A DNA stretch of 64,000 nt, taken from NCBI GenBank assembly GCA_910576815.1, contig CAJTKA010000002.1:1-64000 (forward strand), read 5' to 3'. The stretch is from an uncultured Lachnospiraceae bacterium. Its GTDB lineage: Bacteria; Bacillota; Clostridia; Lachnospirales; Lachnospiraceae. A program made the position numbers and the translations under genes. Of the stretch, positions 51,744 to 60,785 are shown one piece after another (positions within the stretch are counted from its first letter, which is position 1; every line of letters begins with the position of its first letter). A model generated the notes under the pieces. It was not told where the DNA came from and searched no databases. It saw nothing but the letters and a program-made list of their open reading frames with translations.

Positions 51744-53105
51744 TTACAGATCCGATATCTGCACCAATTTCAGGTTTGATTTCACCTTTGCCTCCAGATT
51801 TAACTTCTCGTCAAACCGAAATGCCGTGTACATATAGATATAATCTGCGCTTATCTTTGCTTTTTTTGCATAGAGGAGAAGATTCTCATAATCCTCATAA
51901 GTCATGGGTTTCTCCCAGTTACACAAGCCGATCAGCGTGCGTCCTTCCTGATCCTGCGCAATGATATCCAAAGACCCCGCCTTGCCGATCCATTCTCCGA
52001 TCGTACCGCAGTCAATGGGCAGTCTGTGCCGCTCGCCAAGTCTTGCCAGATGCTGTCTGCACACCAGCTTGAAATAGCCTGACACATAGCGTCTGAAATC
52101 CCGCATGATGTAATGATTATAGAACTCTCCTACCGAGAGCATCTGCAGATCGCTTAAATGCGGGTAGATATAAGTATAATAAAAATCTACAAAAGGATGG
52201 CTGATGCGATAAATTCCCTTCTGCACATTCTCCTTGCCTGCTGTATCATAGGAGAACACCTTTTCCACCAGCTCCAGTTCAATCAGGTTTTTCAGATAGA
52301 CACTGATCTTCGCCCGGGAAAACTCCGTGTGCAGATAGAGGTCGTTCAATTTATGCGCCCCTGCTGCAATAGATGCCATGATGGTATTATAGACGCCCGG
52401 CTCCCTGAGCTGATCCGTCAAAATTCGTTCCCCTTCTTCATAAAGAAAGCTGTTGCTATCAAGGATATTGCGACAAATATTCTGTTGGATCGTCAATCTG
52501 TCGTCAAACTGATTCCAAAGTCCCGGAATCCCGCCCAAGATGGCGTATGCTTCCACACATTCCTCAATGCGAAAGTTCGGAAACCGCTCTACAATATCGG
52601 CAAAGGGCATCTCTTTGATCTTAAGAAGTCCGGATAGTTCATAGGCGGCCTCTCCGATCCTGGTGATCATGCTGTTTTCAATCCAGCCGATGGAGGAACT
52701 GATCAGAATCACCATTACGTTGTCCCGATTCCATTGGCTGTGCACAAAGGCCACCAGATCCTTCATAAAAGCATCACTGGCCCGAACGATATTTTGAAAC
52801 TCGTCGATCACCACTACTTTCTTGCCCGTGGCACGCCGCGATATTTTTTCAAAGATTTCCTGAAAGGTCGGGAACTTTTCTACGATATAGCCATCATGTG
52901 CAAGCTGCCTCCCCCACTGGTACGCCTGCTCTCTCTCGGAACAGGCTTTTGCCAGATAGTAATAACCCGGGCGATCCTTCATAAACTCCCTGACAAGCGC
53001 TGTCTTTCCAATATGCTTTTGCCCATAGACGATCAGGATCTGGCTGCCGTCTCTGTCATAATAATTATTCAGATAACCAAGCTCTGTCGTTCTGCCAAGT
53101 AACAT
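51744..53105 (-). CDS. AAA-type ATP-binding protein (DUF234-containing archaeal-ATPase family)
   Basis: 453 residues. Walker A is VYGQKHIGKTAL (about residues 27-38), Walker B KVVVIDEFQNIV, and a sensor-like VILISSS follows. A winged-helix segment (about 245-300, KLNDLYLHTEFSRAKISVYLKNL) precedes a nuclease-like DUF234 C-terminal part (IDCGTIGEWIGKAGSLDIIAQD with D and Q/E of a PD-(D/E)XK-like core). This family is widespread in archaea and Firmicutes with no settled role. Sixteen to eighteen bases separate it from its neighbours, so it shares their transcript. Confidence 0.83.
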   Translation of the reverse strand: MLLGRTTELGYLNNYYDRDGSQILIVYGQKHIGKTALVREFMKDRPGYYYLAKACSEREQAYQWGRQLAHDGYIVEKFPTFQEIFEKISRRATGKKVVVIDEFQNIVRASDAFMKDLVAFVHSQWNRDNVMVILISSSIGWIENSMITRIGEAAYELSGLLKIKEMPFADIVERFPNFRIEECVEAYAILGGIPGLWNQFDDRLTIQQNICRNILDSNSFLYEEGERILTDQLREPGVYNTIMASIAAGAHKLNDLYLHTEFSRAKISVYLKNLIELELVEKVFSYDTAGKENVQKGIYRISHPFVDFYYTYIYPHLSDLQMLSVGEFYNHYIMRDFRRYVSGYFKLVCRQHLARLGERHRLPIDCGTIGEWIGKAGSLDIIAQDQEGRTLIGLCNWEKPMTYEDYENLLLYAKKAKISADYIYMYTAFRFDEKLNLEAKVKSNLKLVQISDL

Positions 53106-53121
53106 GTTTTTGCTTACCTCG

Positions 53122-54918
53122 TCATCCCTTCTCTGTCAGCTCTTTCAAGAGCTTCTCCACAGCCTCCGCCGGCATGGGCCTTCCCGTATAATACCCCTGG
53201 ATCATGTCGCAGGACAGCTCCCGCAAATACGCAAACTGTTCTTCCGTCTCCACGCCCTCCGCCACTGTCTCATAACCAAGGCGCTTCACCATATAGATAA
53301 TGGATTCCGTGATGATCTTCGTATTCATGTCTGTCAGCAGCGTATCCACAAAGGATTTGTCGATTTTTAAGGTATCGATTGGCAGCCCTTTCAAATAGGA
53401 CAAAGAGGAAAAGCCCGTACCGAAATCATCCAGCGAAATACGAATCCCCGTTTTTCGCAAGTCACTTAAGCGTTTCTTGGTCTCTTCGAAATCTTCCACC
53501 AATATCGTTTCTGTTATTTCCAGTTCTATTTCCTCCGGCGATACGCTGTATTTCTTTAGTATCTGCAAAATATTGTTAATAAAGCAATCCTGCTTACACT
53601 GAACTGCCGAAATATTCAAGGATAAGACCAAGGGGTAATCGTACTTTTCCCGCCATGTTGCAAAAATTTGCACGCTCTTTTCAATCACCCAGTTACCGAT
53701 TGGCACAATAGCGCCGTTCTTCTCTGCAATGGGGATAAAAACCGCCGGGCTGATCATATCACCCTGCTCATCTTTCCAGCGAATCAGTGCTTCCACGCCG
53801 CGCAGTTTCCCATCCTCCGCATAACACTGCGGCTGAAAGAACATGGTAAAATTCTGTTCAAACACAACTTCCTTCAGTTTGTTTTGAATCGTCACAGTCT
53901 GCAGAAAGTCTTCTAAAATCATACTGTCAAAATACTGAATCGCATCCTTGCCCTGACTTTTCGCCTTAAACATGACGATTTCCGCACAGTTGATCAGCTC
54001 CAGCGTCCCTGTGGCAGACTCGGGATACTCGGCGACACCCACACTCACCGTCATGCTGATTTCCTGTCCGTCCGTCATCCGAAACGGCTGTCTCAGGCGT
54101 TCTCTGATTACCTGGTAGATGGTCTCCACACTCCTTGCCCCACAGGGATCATAAATACCAATACAATAAATATCCGTGCTGAAATGTGAGATAACCACAT
54201 TTCGATTCATCAGATTCGTCAGATACTGTCCAAAAAGCTGAACCAGGTCGTCCCCCGCTATGATGCCGATGCCGTCATTTACCCTGCGGAAATCGTCGAT
54301 ATCAAGAAACATCACCGCCACTTTGCAGTGTTCCGTCTCGGCACGCCTGAGAAACTCACCCAAAAGCCTGACAAAGTAATTCCTGTTATATAACCCCGTC
54401 AGGATATCATAATATGCCATGTAGGTAAGTTCATCCTTCTGTGCCATCATTCTCGTGATATCCTTGAAACGAATGATTTTGTCAGTGGGTCTGCTCTGTT
54501 CGTCATAGACGATATTGACCTCCACCTCGACACAGAGACCGCTCTCTTTTAACTTGATTTCAAAAGTCTGCCTCTCCCTGTTTTGCTTCTCAAGATAAAG
54601 CCCTTCTTTGAGTGGTATCACATACTGATCTTCCACCCGTTCATAGAGTTTATCCAGCTCACTGATCTGTGTGACCTGAAAATCAAAAAAATGATCCCAG
54701 TTGGCCAAAGTCTCTACGCTGTCCTCCTGATAATTGTAATAGATAAATGCACTGTTTGAAGTCTCGCAAAGCAGACGCAGTTTTCTCTGTTCTCTGCGCA
54801 GTTCCTGATTTTCCTCCGCAAGCGCTTCCGCTCCCCTTCTGTCAGTTTTTACCTCTCCCACGTCACCCTTTTTATGCCCGGCTTCCCGGGCATCCCCTCC
54901 CAATTTTTTCTTTTGCAT
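53122..54918 (-). CDS. PAS-degenerate GGDEF-EAL c-di-GMP phosphodiesterase
   Basis: 598 residues without membrane helices. An N-terminal coiled coil (residues 25-55), a PAS-like domain (about 60-165), a GGDEF fold (about 170-330) whose signature is replaced by HFSTDIYCIG, so it should not make c-di-GMP, and an EAL domain (about 345-595). The EAL catalytic segments are present: EALIRWK, LEITETIL, LDDFGTGFSSL and ETVAEGVETEEQ. Predicted to break down c-di-GMP. It lies 13 bases after asd, an unusual link between amino-acid biosynthesis and signalling that may be no more than shared transcription. Confidence 0.87.
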   Translation of the reverse strand: MQKKKLGGDAREAGHKKGDVGEVKTDRRGAEALAEENQELRREQRKLRLLCETSNSAFIYYNYQEDSVETLANWDHFFDFQVTQISELDKLYERVEDQYVIPLKEGLYLEKQNRERQTFEIKLKESGLCVEVEVNIVYDEQSRPTDKIIRFKDITRMMAQKDELTYMAYYDILTGLYNRNYFVRLLGEFLRRAETEHCKVAVMFLDIDDFRRVNDGIGIIAGDDLVQLFGQYLTNLMNRNVVISHFSTDIYCIGIYDPCGARSVETIYQVIRERLRQPFRMTDGQEISMTVSVGVAEYPESATGTLELINCAEIVMFKAKSQGKDAIQYFDSMILEDFLQTVTIQNKLKEVVFEQNFTMFFQPQCYAEDGKLRGVEALIRWKDEQGDMISPAVFIPIAEKNGAIVPIGNWVIEKSVQIFATWREKYDYPLVLSLNISAVQCKQDCFINNILQILKKYSVSPEEIELEITETILVEDFEETKKRLSDLRKTGIRISLDDFGTGFSSLSYLKGLPIDTLKIDKSFVDTLLTDMNTKIITESIIYMVKRLGYETVAEGVETEEQFAYLRELSCDMIQGYYTGRPMPAEAVEKLLKELTEKG

Positions 54919-54931
54919 AATGATGCAGCAC

Positions 54932-56017
54932 CTATTTTTTGCTGATATACCCCTTTGCCTTCAACGCCTCTGCACACAGCACGGCTCCCCCAGCCGCTCC
55001 GCGCACCGTATTATGGGAAAGTCCCACAAACTTCCAATCGTATACGCTGTCCTCGCGGATGCGCCCGATACTGATTCCCATACCATTCTCATAATCTACA
55101 TCCAGCTTCACCTGCGGGCGATCATCTTCTTCCATCACCTGAATAAACTGCTTCGGCGCGCTGGGCAGATCAAGTTCCTGCGGCATCCCCTTAAACTGCA
55201 CCAGTTTCTCCACAAGCTGCTCTTTGGTAGGCTTTTTCCTCAATTTAACAAATACTGCCGCTGTATGGCCGTTCAGCACGGGGATACGGATACACTGACA
55301 AGTGATCACCGGACTCTCGGCAGGTACGATCTGGCCATTTTCCACCTTGCCCCAAATACGCAGAGGCTCTTTCTCGCTCTTTTCCTCCTCGCCGCCGATA
55401 TAGGGAATCACATTCTCCACCATCTCCGGCCAGTCCTTAAAGGTCTTGCCCGCACCCGAGATCGCCTGATAAGTGGTCGCCACCACCTCGTAAGGTTCAA
55501 ACTCCTTCCATGCAGTCAGTACCGGCGTATAACTCTGAATCGAACAATTCGGCTTCACGGCAATAAAGCCTCTCGTCGTGCCAAGCCTCTTTTTCTGCGA
55601 CTCGATCACCTCAAAATGTTCAGGATTGATCTCCGGTATCACCATGGGCACATCCGGTGTCCAACGGTGAGCGCTGTTGTTGGAGACTACGGGAGTCTCC
55701 GTCTTCGCATATTCCTCCTCGATCTTCTTGATTTCATCCTTGGTCATGTCCACTGCGGAAAAGACGAAATCTACCTCTGCTGCCACTTCCGCCACTTCGT
55801 TCACATTCTTGACAACGATTTTCTTAACCGCCTCCGGCATGGGTGTATCCATCTTCCATCTGCCGCCGACCGCCTCCTCATAAGACTTACCCGCAGAACG
55901 GGGACTTGCCGCGATCGTCGTCACTTCAAACCAGGGATGGTTCTCTAAAAGGGCGATAAAACGCTGCCCCACCATACCCGTACCGCCTAAGATTCCTACT
56001 TTTAATTTCTCGCTCAT
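54932..56017 (-). CDS. asd: Aspartate-semialdehyde dehydrogenase
   Basis: Makes aspartate-4-semialdehyde from aspartyl phosphate, the branch point to lysine, diaminopimelate, threonine and methionine. 361 residues. The Rossmann start is [13 protein letters not shown], the catalytic Cys lies in [11 protein letters not shown], and [13 protein letters not shown] is the substrate-site loop with its Gln; the late His is in [13 protein letters not shown]. The sequence is of the archaeal/fungal-like Asd branch rather than the E. coli branch. It starts six bases after argH. Confidence 0.93.
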   Translation of the reverse strand: MSEKLKVGILGGTGMVGQRFIALLENHPWFEVTTIAASPRSAGKSYEEAVGGRWKMDTPMPEAVKKIVVKNVNEVAEVAAEVDFVFSAVDMTKDEIKKIEEEYAKTETPVVSNNSAHRWTPDVPMVIPEINPEHFEVIESQKKRLGTTRGFIAVKPNCSIQSYTPVLTAWKEFEPYEVVATTYQAISGAGKTFKDWPEMVENVIPYIGGEEEKSEKEPLRIWGKVENGQIVPAESPVITCQCIRIPVLNGHTAAVFVKLRKKPTKEQLVEKLVQFKGMPQELDLPSAPKQFIQVMEEDDRPQVKLDVDYENGMGISIGRIREDSVYDWKFVGLSHNTVRGAAGGAVLCAEALKAKGYISKK

Positions 56018-56023
56018 AATAAT

Positions 56024-57472
56024 TTACTCCTCTCTTATGTCCTCTATTTCTGTTTCACTAAGCCGTCCGCCGAACATATCATCCGCATCCTGCCAGTCCT
56101 TCGCAAGATACTCTCTGTGCATCCGTATGACCTCACGCATTGCCTCCGGTCCCGGCGCCCCAATCGTCAACCGCTTTTCTACACAGGTCCTTAAGCTGAT
56201 CGCCTGATAAACATCCTCCTCAAAAACAGGACTGATTGCCTTTAATTCCTCTATGGAAAGCTCGTCAATACTGCAATTCTTTTCCAGACAGAAAAGCACC
56301 AGCCTGCCAATGATACTGTGTGCGTCCCGGAAGGGTACGCCCTTTCCTACCAGATAATCCGCAGCGTCCGTGGCATTGGTAAATCCCATGGCCGCGCTCT
56401 TTTCCATCACATCCTGATTAAATTTCATGGTACGAATCATGCCCTCGAACAGCTTAATGCAGCCCTTCACCGTATCAATGGCATCAAAGGTCAGCTCCTT
56501 GTCCTCCTGCATATCCTTATTATAGGCAAGAGGAATCCCCTTCATGGTCGTCAAAATCGCTGTCAGCGCCCCATAGACCCGTCCTGTCTTACCCCGGATC
56601 AGCTCCGCGATATCCGGATTTTTCTTCTGGGGCATAATGCTGCTGCCTGTAGAGTAGGCATCATCGATCTCCACAAAACGATATTCATTGGAGTTCCAGA
56701 TGATGATTTCCTCGCAGAAGCGGCTTAAGTGCATCATGATCGTAGAAAGCGCCGCTAAAAATTCGATCACATAATCCCTGTCCGACACCGAATCCATACT
56801 GTTTAGAGTCGGTCCCTCAAAACCCAGCATCGACGCCGTATATGCTCTGTCAAGCGGATAAGTCGTCCCCGCCAGCGCCCCTGCCCCCAATGGACAGTAA
56901 TTCATGCGGTAAAAGATATCCTTTAGTCTGGAGCGGTCCCGCTTAAACATCTCAAAATAAGCGCCGATGTGATGCGCCAGCGTTACCGGCTGCGCCTTCT
57001 GCAAGTGGGTAAAGCCCGGCATATAGGTTTCCACATGTTCTTCCATGATCGCCAAAAGCGCCTGCAAAAGTTCCTTCAATAAATTATCTGTATAAAGCAC
57101 TTCCAGCCTTGTGTATAAACGCATATCAAGCGCCACCTGGTCATTGCGGCTCCTGCCCGTATGCAGTTTTTTCCCCACATCGCCGATCCGCTCGATCAGG
57201 TTTGCCTCCACAAAGCTGTGAATATCCTCATACTCCTCCGTGATCGCAAGCTTTCCGTCCTCAACATCCTGCCTGATCCCTGTGAGGCCTTTTAGGATCG
57301 CATCCTTCTCCTCCTTCGTCAGGATCCCCTGCTTGGCAAGCATAACGGTATGTACGATACTGCCCTCAATATCCTGCCGGAAAAACTTCTGATCAAAGGA
57401 GATGGAAGCATTGAAACGATAGACAAGTCGGTCCGTCTCTTTCGTAAAACGGCCGCCCCACAACTGCGCCAT
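56024..57472 (-). CDS. argH: Argininosuccinate lyase
   Basis: Last step of arginine synthesis: argininosuccinate to arginine and fumarate. 482 residues from ATG 57472 (MAQLWGGRFTKE), with GGAGG eight bases upstream; the frame is open 15 codons further but without a site. The fumarase/ASL superfamily signature GSSIMPQKKNPD is present, with the catalytic Ser loop. TGRSRNDQVALDMRLY and HLQKAQPVTLAHH are substrate segments. It heads the run argH-asd-PDE-ATPase-topB-beta-helix. argG is not in the window. Confidence 0.95.
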   Translation of the reverse strand: MAQLWGGRFTKETDRLVYRFNASISFDQKFFRQDIEGSIVHTVMLAKQGILTKEEKDAILKGLTGIRQDVEDGKLAITEEYEDIHSFVEANLIERIGDVGKKLHTGRSRNDQVALDMRLYTRLEVLYTDNLLKELLQALLAIMEEHVETYMPGFTHLQKAQPVTLAHHIGAYFEMFKRDRSRLKDIFYRMNYCPLGAGALAGTTYPLDRAYTASMLGFEGPTLNSMDSVSDRDYVIEFLAALSTIMMHLSRFCEEIIIWNSNEYRFVEIDDAYSTGSSIMPQKKNPDIAELIRGKTGRVYGALTAILTTMKGIPLAYNKDMQEDKELTFDAIDTVKGCIKLFEGMIRTMKFNQDVMEKSAAMGFTNATDAADYLVGKGVPFRDAHSIIGRLVLFCLEKNCSIDELSIEELKAISPVFEEDVYQAISLRTCVEKRLTIGAPGPEAMREVIRMHREYLAKDWQDADDMFGGRLSETEIEDIREE

Positions 57473-57665
57473 GTAGTCAACCTCCATCATAATTAAATCT
57501 GAATTTGATGATATCACAAAACGCTCTCCATTTCAATCAAAAAGCTCAGTCAGAACACATTTTTTCTTACCGTTCATAAAATATAGTATAACAGTAGTAA
57601 ACGACCCGTCAGATTTCGATCTGCGAAAAATGAGATGTCGTTAACTACACAAGGAGCCTCTTTCT

Positions 57666-58454
57666 ATGCAGCCAATACTTTCTCTGCGGGATATCTCCTT
57701 TTCCTATCATAATCTGAAAGGGGAAACGCCCGCACTCTCTCACATTGACCTACAGATTTCAGACGGCAGCTTCGTGGCGGTCGTGGGCCCGAGCGGCTGC
57801 GGCAAATCCACCCTGCTCTCTATCATCGCCGGCCTCCTTGCGCCGGAATCGGGCGATATCCTTTATCGGGGACTGTCCGCAAAGGATTACTGCGCAGATA
57901 GCGCCCTAAAGATCGGCTATATGCTGCAAAGGGACCACCTCTTTGAATGGCGCACCGTCTGGCAAAATGTTATTTTGGGATTAGAGCTGAATCACACGCT
58001 TACAAAAGAAAATACTGAATATGTTGAAAAGCTTTTAAAGGATTACGGATTGCATTCATTCAAAGACAAAAAGCCCTCCGAACTTTCGGGCGGTATGCGA
58101 CAGCGGGCCGCTCTGATCCGTACCATGGCAGTCCGTCCCGATCTTCTGCTTCTGGATGAGCCTTTCAGCGCCCTTGATTTTCAGACCAGGCTGGCCGTGT
58201 CTGCGGACATTGCTTCCATCATTCGTAAAACGGAAAAAACGGCGCTTCTCATCACCCACGATCTGTCTGAAGCCGTTACGCTGGCTGACCGCGTGGTGGT
58301 CCTCTCGGGACGTCCCGCCAGCGTCAGATGCGAGATGCCCATCCATTATGAAATCACTAGGGAAGATCCCTTAAAGATTCGCAGCACTTCGGCCTATCAG
58401 GACTATTTTAATGAATTATGGGAGGTATTAAACGATGGCAAGACAACTCCATGA
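57666..58454 (+). CDS. NitT/TauT-type ABC transporter ATP-binding protein
   Basis: 262 residues. Walker A GPSGCGKST with K47, signature LSGGMRQRAALIR, Walker B LLLDEPFSALD and H-loop ITHDLSEA: all intact. It resembles SsuB, TauB and ThiZ, the ATPases for sulfonates, taurine or thiamine precursors. It overlaps the permease gene by 20 bases. No substrate-binding protein is next to it, so the cargo cannot be named. AAGGAG lies nine bases before the ATG, and a TATAGTATAAC stretch at about 57580 may contain the promoter. Confidence 0.9.
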   Translation: MQPILSLRDISFSYHNLKGETPALSHIDLQISDGSFVAVVGPSGCGKSTLLSIIAGLLAPESGDILYRGLSAKDYCADSALKIGYMLQRDHLFEWRTVWQNVILGLELNHTLTKENTEYVEKLLKDYGLHSFKDKKPSELSGGMRQRAALIRTMAVRPDLLLLDEPFSALDFQTRLAVSADIASIIRKTEKTALLITHDLSEAVTLADRVVVLSGRPASVRCEMPIHYEITREDPLKIRSTSAYQDYFNELWEVLNDGKTTP

Positions 58455-59256
58455 GTCAGCGCCGCCTGTCTCTTTACAGCAGGAAGCCTATTTGCGCGCT
58501 CATCACAAACATCACCACAAAATCGCCTTTGGCAGGGCATTCCTGCTGCTTTTCTTCCTTGGTCTCTGGGAAGCCGCTTCCCGCCTTACCTGGATCGACA
58601 GCTTCTTTTTCAGCAGTCCGACAGGGATCCTTCGCTACCTCTGGCAGATGCTTACAGATCATTCCTTTTTCACCCACACCGGCATCACACTTTTAGAAAC
58701 CGTAGCCAGTTTTCTTCTGGTCACTGCCTTAAGCCTCCTGACCGCCACGCTTCTCTGGTATCGTAAAAGTCTCTCGGAAATTCTGGAGCCTTATCTGGTC
58801 GTCTTAAATGCCCTCCCGAAATCCGCTCTGGCCCCGCTTCTCATTGTATGGCTGGGAACCGGCACCAATACCATCATCGTAGCGGGCATCTCTGTGGCGC
58901 TCTTTGGCTCCATCATCAGCCTTTACACAGGATTTTGTCAGGTAGATCCCGAGATGTGCAAACTGATTTATACCTTGGGCGGCAGCCGCTTTCATGCCCT
59001 CACCAAGGTGATCCTGCCAAGCTCTGTGCCCCTTATTTTAAGTAATATGAAGGTCAATATCGGCCTTTCTTTGGTCGGTGTCATCATTGGGGAATTTTTG
59101 GCCGCCAGGCGGGGACTGGGATATCTCATCATCTATGGGTCGCAGGTGTTTCAGCTCAGTATGGTGATCACGTCCATAATGATCCTGTGTGCGATCGCTA
59201 TGGTGTTTTATCGGCTGATCCAGGGGGCGGAACATTTTTACAAAAAGAAATATTGA
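58435..59256 (+). CDS. NitT/TauT-type ABC transporter permease
   Basis: 273 residues; a basic, His-rich N-terminal tail (residues 1-35, HHKHHHK) precedes six membrane helices. The EAA loop is in YTLGGSRFHALTKVILPSSVP near residue 185, followed by the family's MKVNIGLSLVGVIIGEFLAARRGLGYLI segment. Partner of the ATPase upstream. The His cluster in the tail is unusual and could bind metal, but this is speculation. Confidence 0.9.
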   Translation: MARQLHESAPPVSLQQEAYLRAHHKHHHKIAFGRAFLLLFFLGLWEAASRLTWIDSFFFSSPTGILRYLWQMLTDHSFFTHTGITLLETVASFLLVTALSLLTATLLWYRKSLSEILEPYLVVLNALPKSALAPLLIVWLGTGTNTIIVAGISVALFGSIISLYTGFCQVDPEMCKLIYTLGGSRFHALTKVILPSSVPLILSNMKVNIGLSLVGVIIGEFLAARRGLGYLIIYGSQVFQLSMVITSIMILCAIAMVFYRLIQGAEHFYKKKY

Positions 59257-59269
59257 TTTCTGCTACAGC

Positions 59270-59298
59270 AAAAGGGGCAGACCTTCTGATCTGCCCCT
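59270..59298 (-). terminator. Terminator at the end of the radical SAM gene
   Basis: AGGGGCAGA (59273-59281) pairs with TCTGCCCCT (59290-59298), followed on the minus strand by TTTT. The stop codon of the radical SAM gene (59297-59299) overlaps the stem. The convergent ABC permease gene ends just before it. Confidence 0.75.
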
Positions 59299-60184
59299 AA
59301 TCCCAAAGGCTCATCTGCCTCCCGTCCCCTTTCTCCTCAAAGGCATGCAGGTAGCTAAAAATTGCATCATTATTATGAACCATTCCATACTCCTCACACA
59401 GTTGATGGAACCGTTTCAGCAAACAACTGTTGCGCGGACTTGCGATCTCATATCGGTATCCGTAGGTTTTACTATACTTTTCTTTTAAGCCCGGAAACAG
59501 GCGGTCCAGTTGTTTATAAAAATACTCCCTGTTCCCCTCTCGCAGCGTCAGCCCCATGCCAAAGTTGATCACGCCGTAAACTCCCGCCTGCGCGCACAGT
59601 TCCAGGATACCCTCGATGTTTTCCTGCGTATCATTGATGAAAGGCAGGATCGGTGACAGCCATACAACGGTGGGAATGCCTGCATCCCGCAGCTTTTTCA
59701 ATGCTGCCACACGCTCCCCTGTCGTAGAAACATTCGGCTCGATCTTTCGGCACAGCTCCTCGTCAAAGGTCGTAAGTGTCATCTGCACCACACATTTGGT
59801 CTTCCCGTTGATACACTGCAATAAATCCAGATCCCGCAAGACACGGTCCGACTTCGTATGTACCGTGACGCCAAAGCCATATTCATAAATCAGGGTCAGC
59901 GCCTTTTTCATATGTTCCAGTTTCAGTTCCGGCGGAATATAGGGATCGGTCATGGCGCCCGTACCGATCATACATTTTTTCCGCTTGTGTTTCAAAGCGT
60001 ATTCCAGCAGTTCAATGGCGTTCTCCTTGACCTCAATATCCTCAAAAGCGTGCTCCATATGGTAGCATCTGCTTCTGGAATCGCAGTAAATGCAGCCGTG
60101 CAAACAGCCCCGATACAGATTCATCCCGTTCTGGGAAGATAAGATTCCCTTTGCCTCCACAAAGTGCATCTGTGTGCTCCTCAC
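59297..60184 (-). CDS. Radical SAM protein, spore-photoproduct-lyase-like (SPL family)
   Basis: 295 residues. The iron-sulfur ligands C27, C31 and C34 are in GCLHGCIYC (CX3CX2C). GTGAMTDPYIPPE and VHTKSDRVLRDLDLL are motifs of the SPL/Rv2578c-like branch. Further segments VVQMTLTTFDEELCRKIEP and VWLSPILPFIND complete the barrel. This branch is related to spore photoproduct lyase but lacks its full signature, so DNA repair is possible and not proven. It overlaps the ClbS gene by four bases. Confidence 0.88.
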   Translation of the reverse strand: MRSTQMHFVEAKGILSSQNGMNLYRGCLHGCIYCDSRSRCYHMEHAFEDIEVKENAIELLEYALKHKRKKCMIGTGAMTDPYIPPELKLEHMKKALTLIYEYGFGVTVHTKSDRVLRDLDLLQCINGKTKCVVQMTLTTFDEELCRKIEPNVSTTGERVAALKKLRDAGIPTVVWLSPILPFINDTQENIEGILELCAQAGVYGVINFGMGLTLREGNREYFYKQLDRLFPGLKEKYSKTYGYRYEIASPRNSCLLKRFHQLCEEYGMVHNNDAIFSYLHAFEEKGDGRQMSLWD

Positions 60185-60720
60185 TTCCCGGCGCAGTTTT
60201 TCTTATGCGCTTTCAGTTTCTTCATCGCCCAGTCATAGTGGCTTGACAGATTGGAGACAAAATAGCCGCCAAGGATACTTCCGCCCACCCACGGGAAAAC
60301 GCCCTTGGAAAACAATTCTTCATTGGTAAAAGTCTCCGCCAGCGCCATCACCTCGGCATGGGACTTTTGCAGCATGGCTTTCGCCTCCTCAAGCGTTGTA
60401 TCCTGATGCTTTTTCCACAACATCACATTCATATCGCCATAAGTTTTCCAGTTATAAGGTTTTGGCAGAAAAGGCCAGTTATCGCCTCTTTGATTGGCTG
60501 CCACCCAGGTCAGCAAAAGCTGATGCCACTCGTAGAGATGCACGAGTATATCCCGCAAATTTTTATCCCGTTTCCAGTGGGCCTCCTTCTTGGCGCTGTT
60601 TGAAAAATCAAAGGGCGTATTCAGCTCTTTTTCCGTCAGTCCTGCGATCATCTCCTGTAATTTTTCATAGTTTTCGTTTGCCGCGGTCAATAAGTCCGCC
60701 TTTGTCGTCGGTCTTGCCAT
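60181..60720 (-). CDS. ClbS/DfsB-family four-helix protein
   Basis: 179 residues, a DinB-like helical bundle of the ClbS/DfsB family. ClbS protects colibactin makers by opening the cyclopropane of the toxin; relatives in other bacteria are general self-protection or unknown. Typical segments are LRDILVHLYEWHQLLL, the W/P-rich PFLPKPYNWKTYGDMN, and GVFPWVGGSILGGYFVSNLSSHYDWA. AAGGAAGG lies six bases before the ATG. It is downstream of a WYL regulator and a palindrome, so it is probably induced by a specific stress. Confidence 0.85.
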   Translation of the reverse strand: MARPTTKADLLTAANENYEKLQEMIAGLTEKELNTPFDFSNSAKKEAHWKRDKNLRDILVHLYEWHQLLLTWVAANQRGDNWPFLPKPYNWKTYGDMNVMLWKKHQDTTLEEAKAMLQKSHAEVMALAETFTNEELFSKGVFPWVGGSILGGYFVSNLSSHYDWAMKKLKAHKKNCAGK

Positions 60721-60770
60721 GGTATCCTTCCTTTCTGTTCTTTTTTGTAACCATGATACCGCCTATATGT

Positions 60771-60785
60771 TGACACCTTGTGTCA
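60771..60785 (-). promoter_or_regulatory. TGACAC/GTGTCA palindrome, likely operator of the WYL regulator
   Basis: TGACAC, CTT, GTGTCA: exact six-base inverted repeat. It overlaps the stop codon of the WYL gene and lies 51 bases before the ClbS start, the right place to control clbS. Binding by the WYL protein is inference. Confidence 0.55.

Noticed and set aside
54920..55948. 342-codon open frame opposite asd
   Set aside because: Asd on the minus strand has catalytic residues and full length; the plus frame is His/Leu-rich noise.
57540..57665. Riboswitch (thiamine or similar) ahead of the ABC importer pair
   Set aside because: Only a short CAGAT-TTCG-ATCTG hairpin and an AACGAC/GTCGTT pair are visible; no conserved thi-box or other aptamer core.
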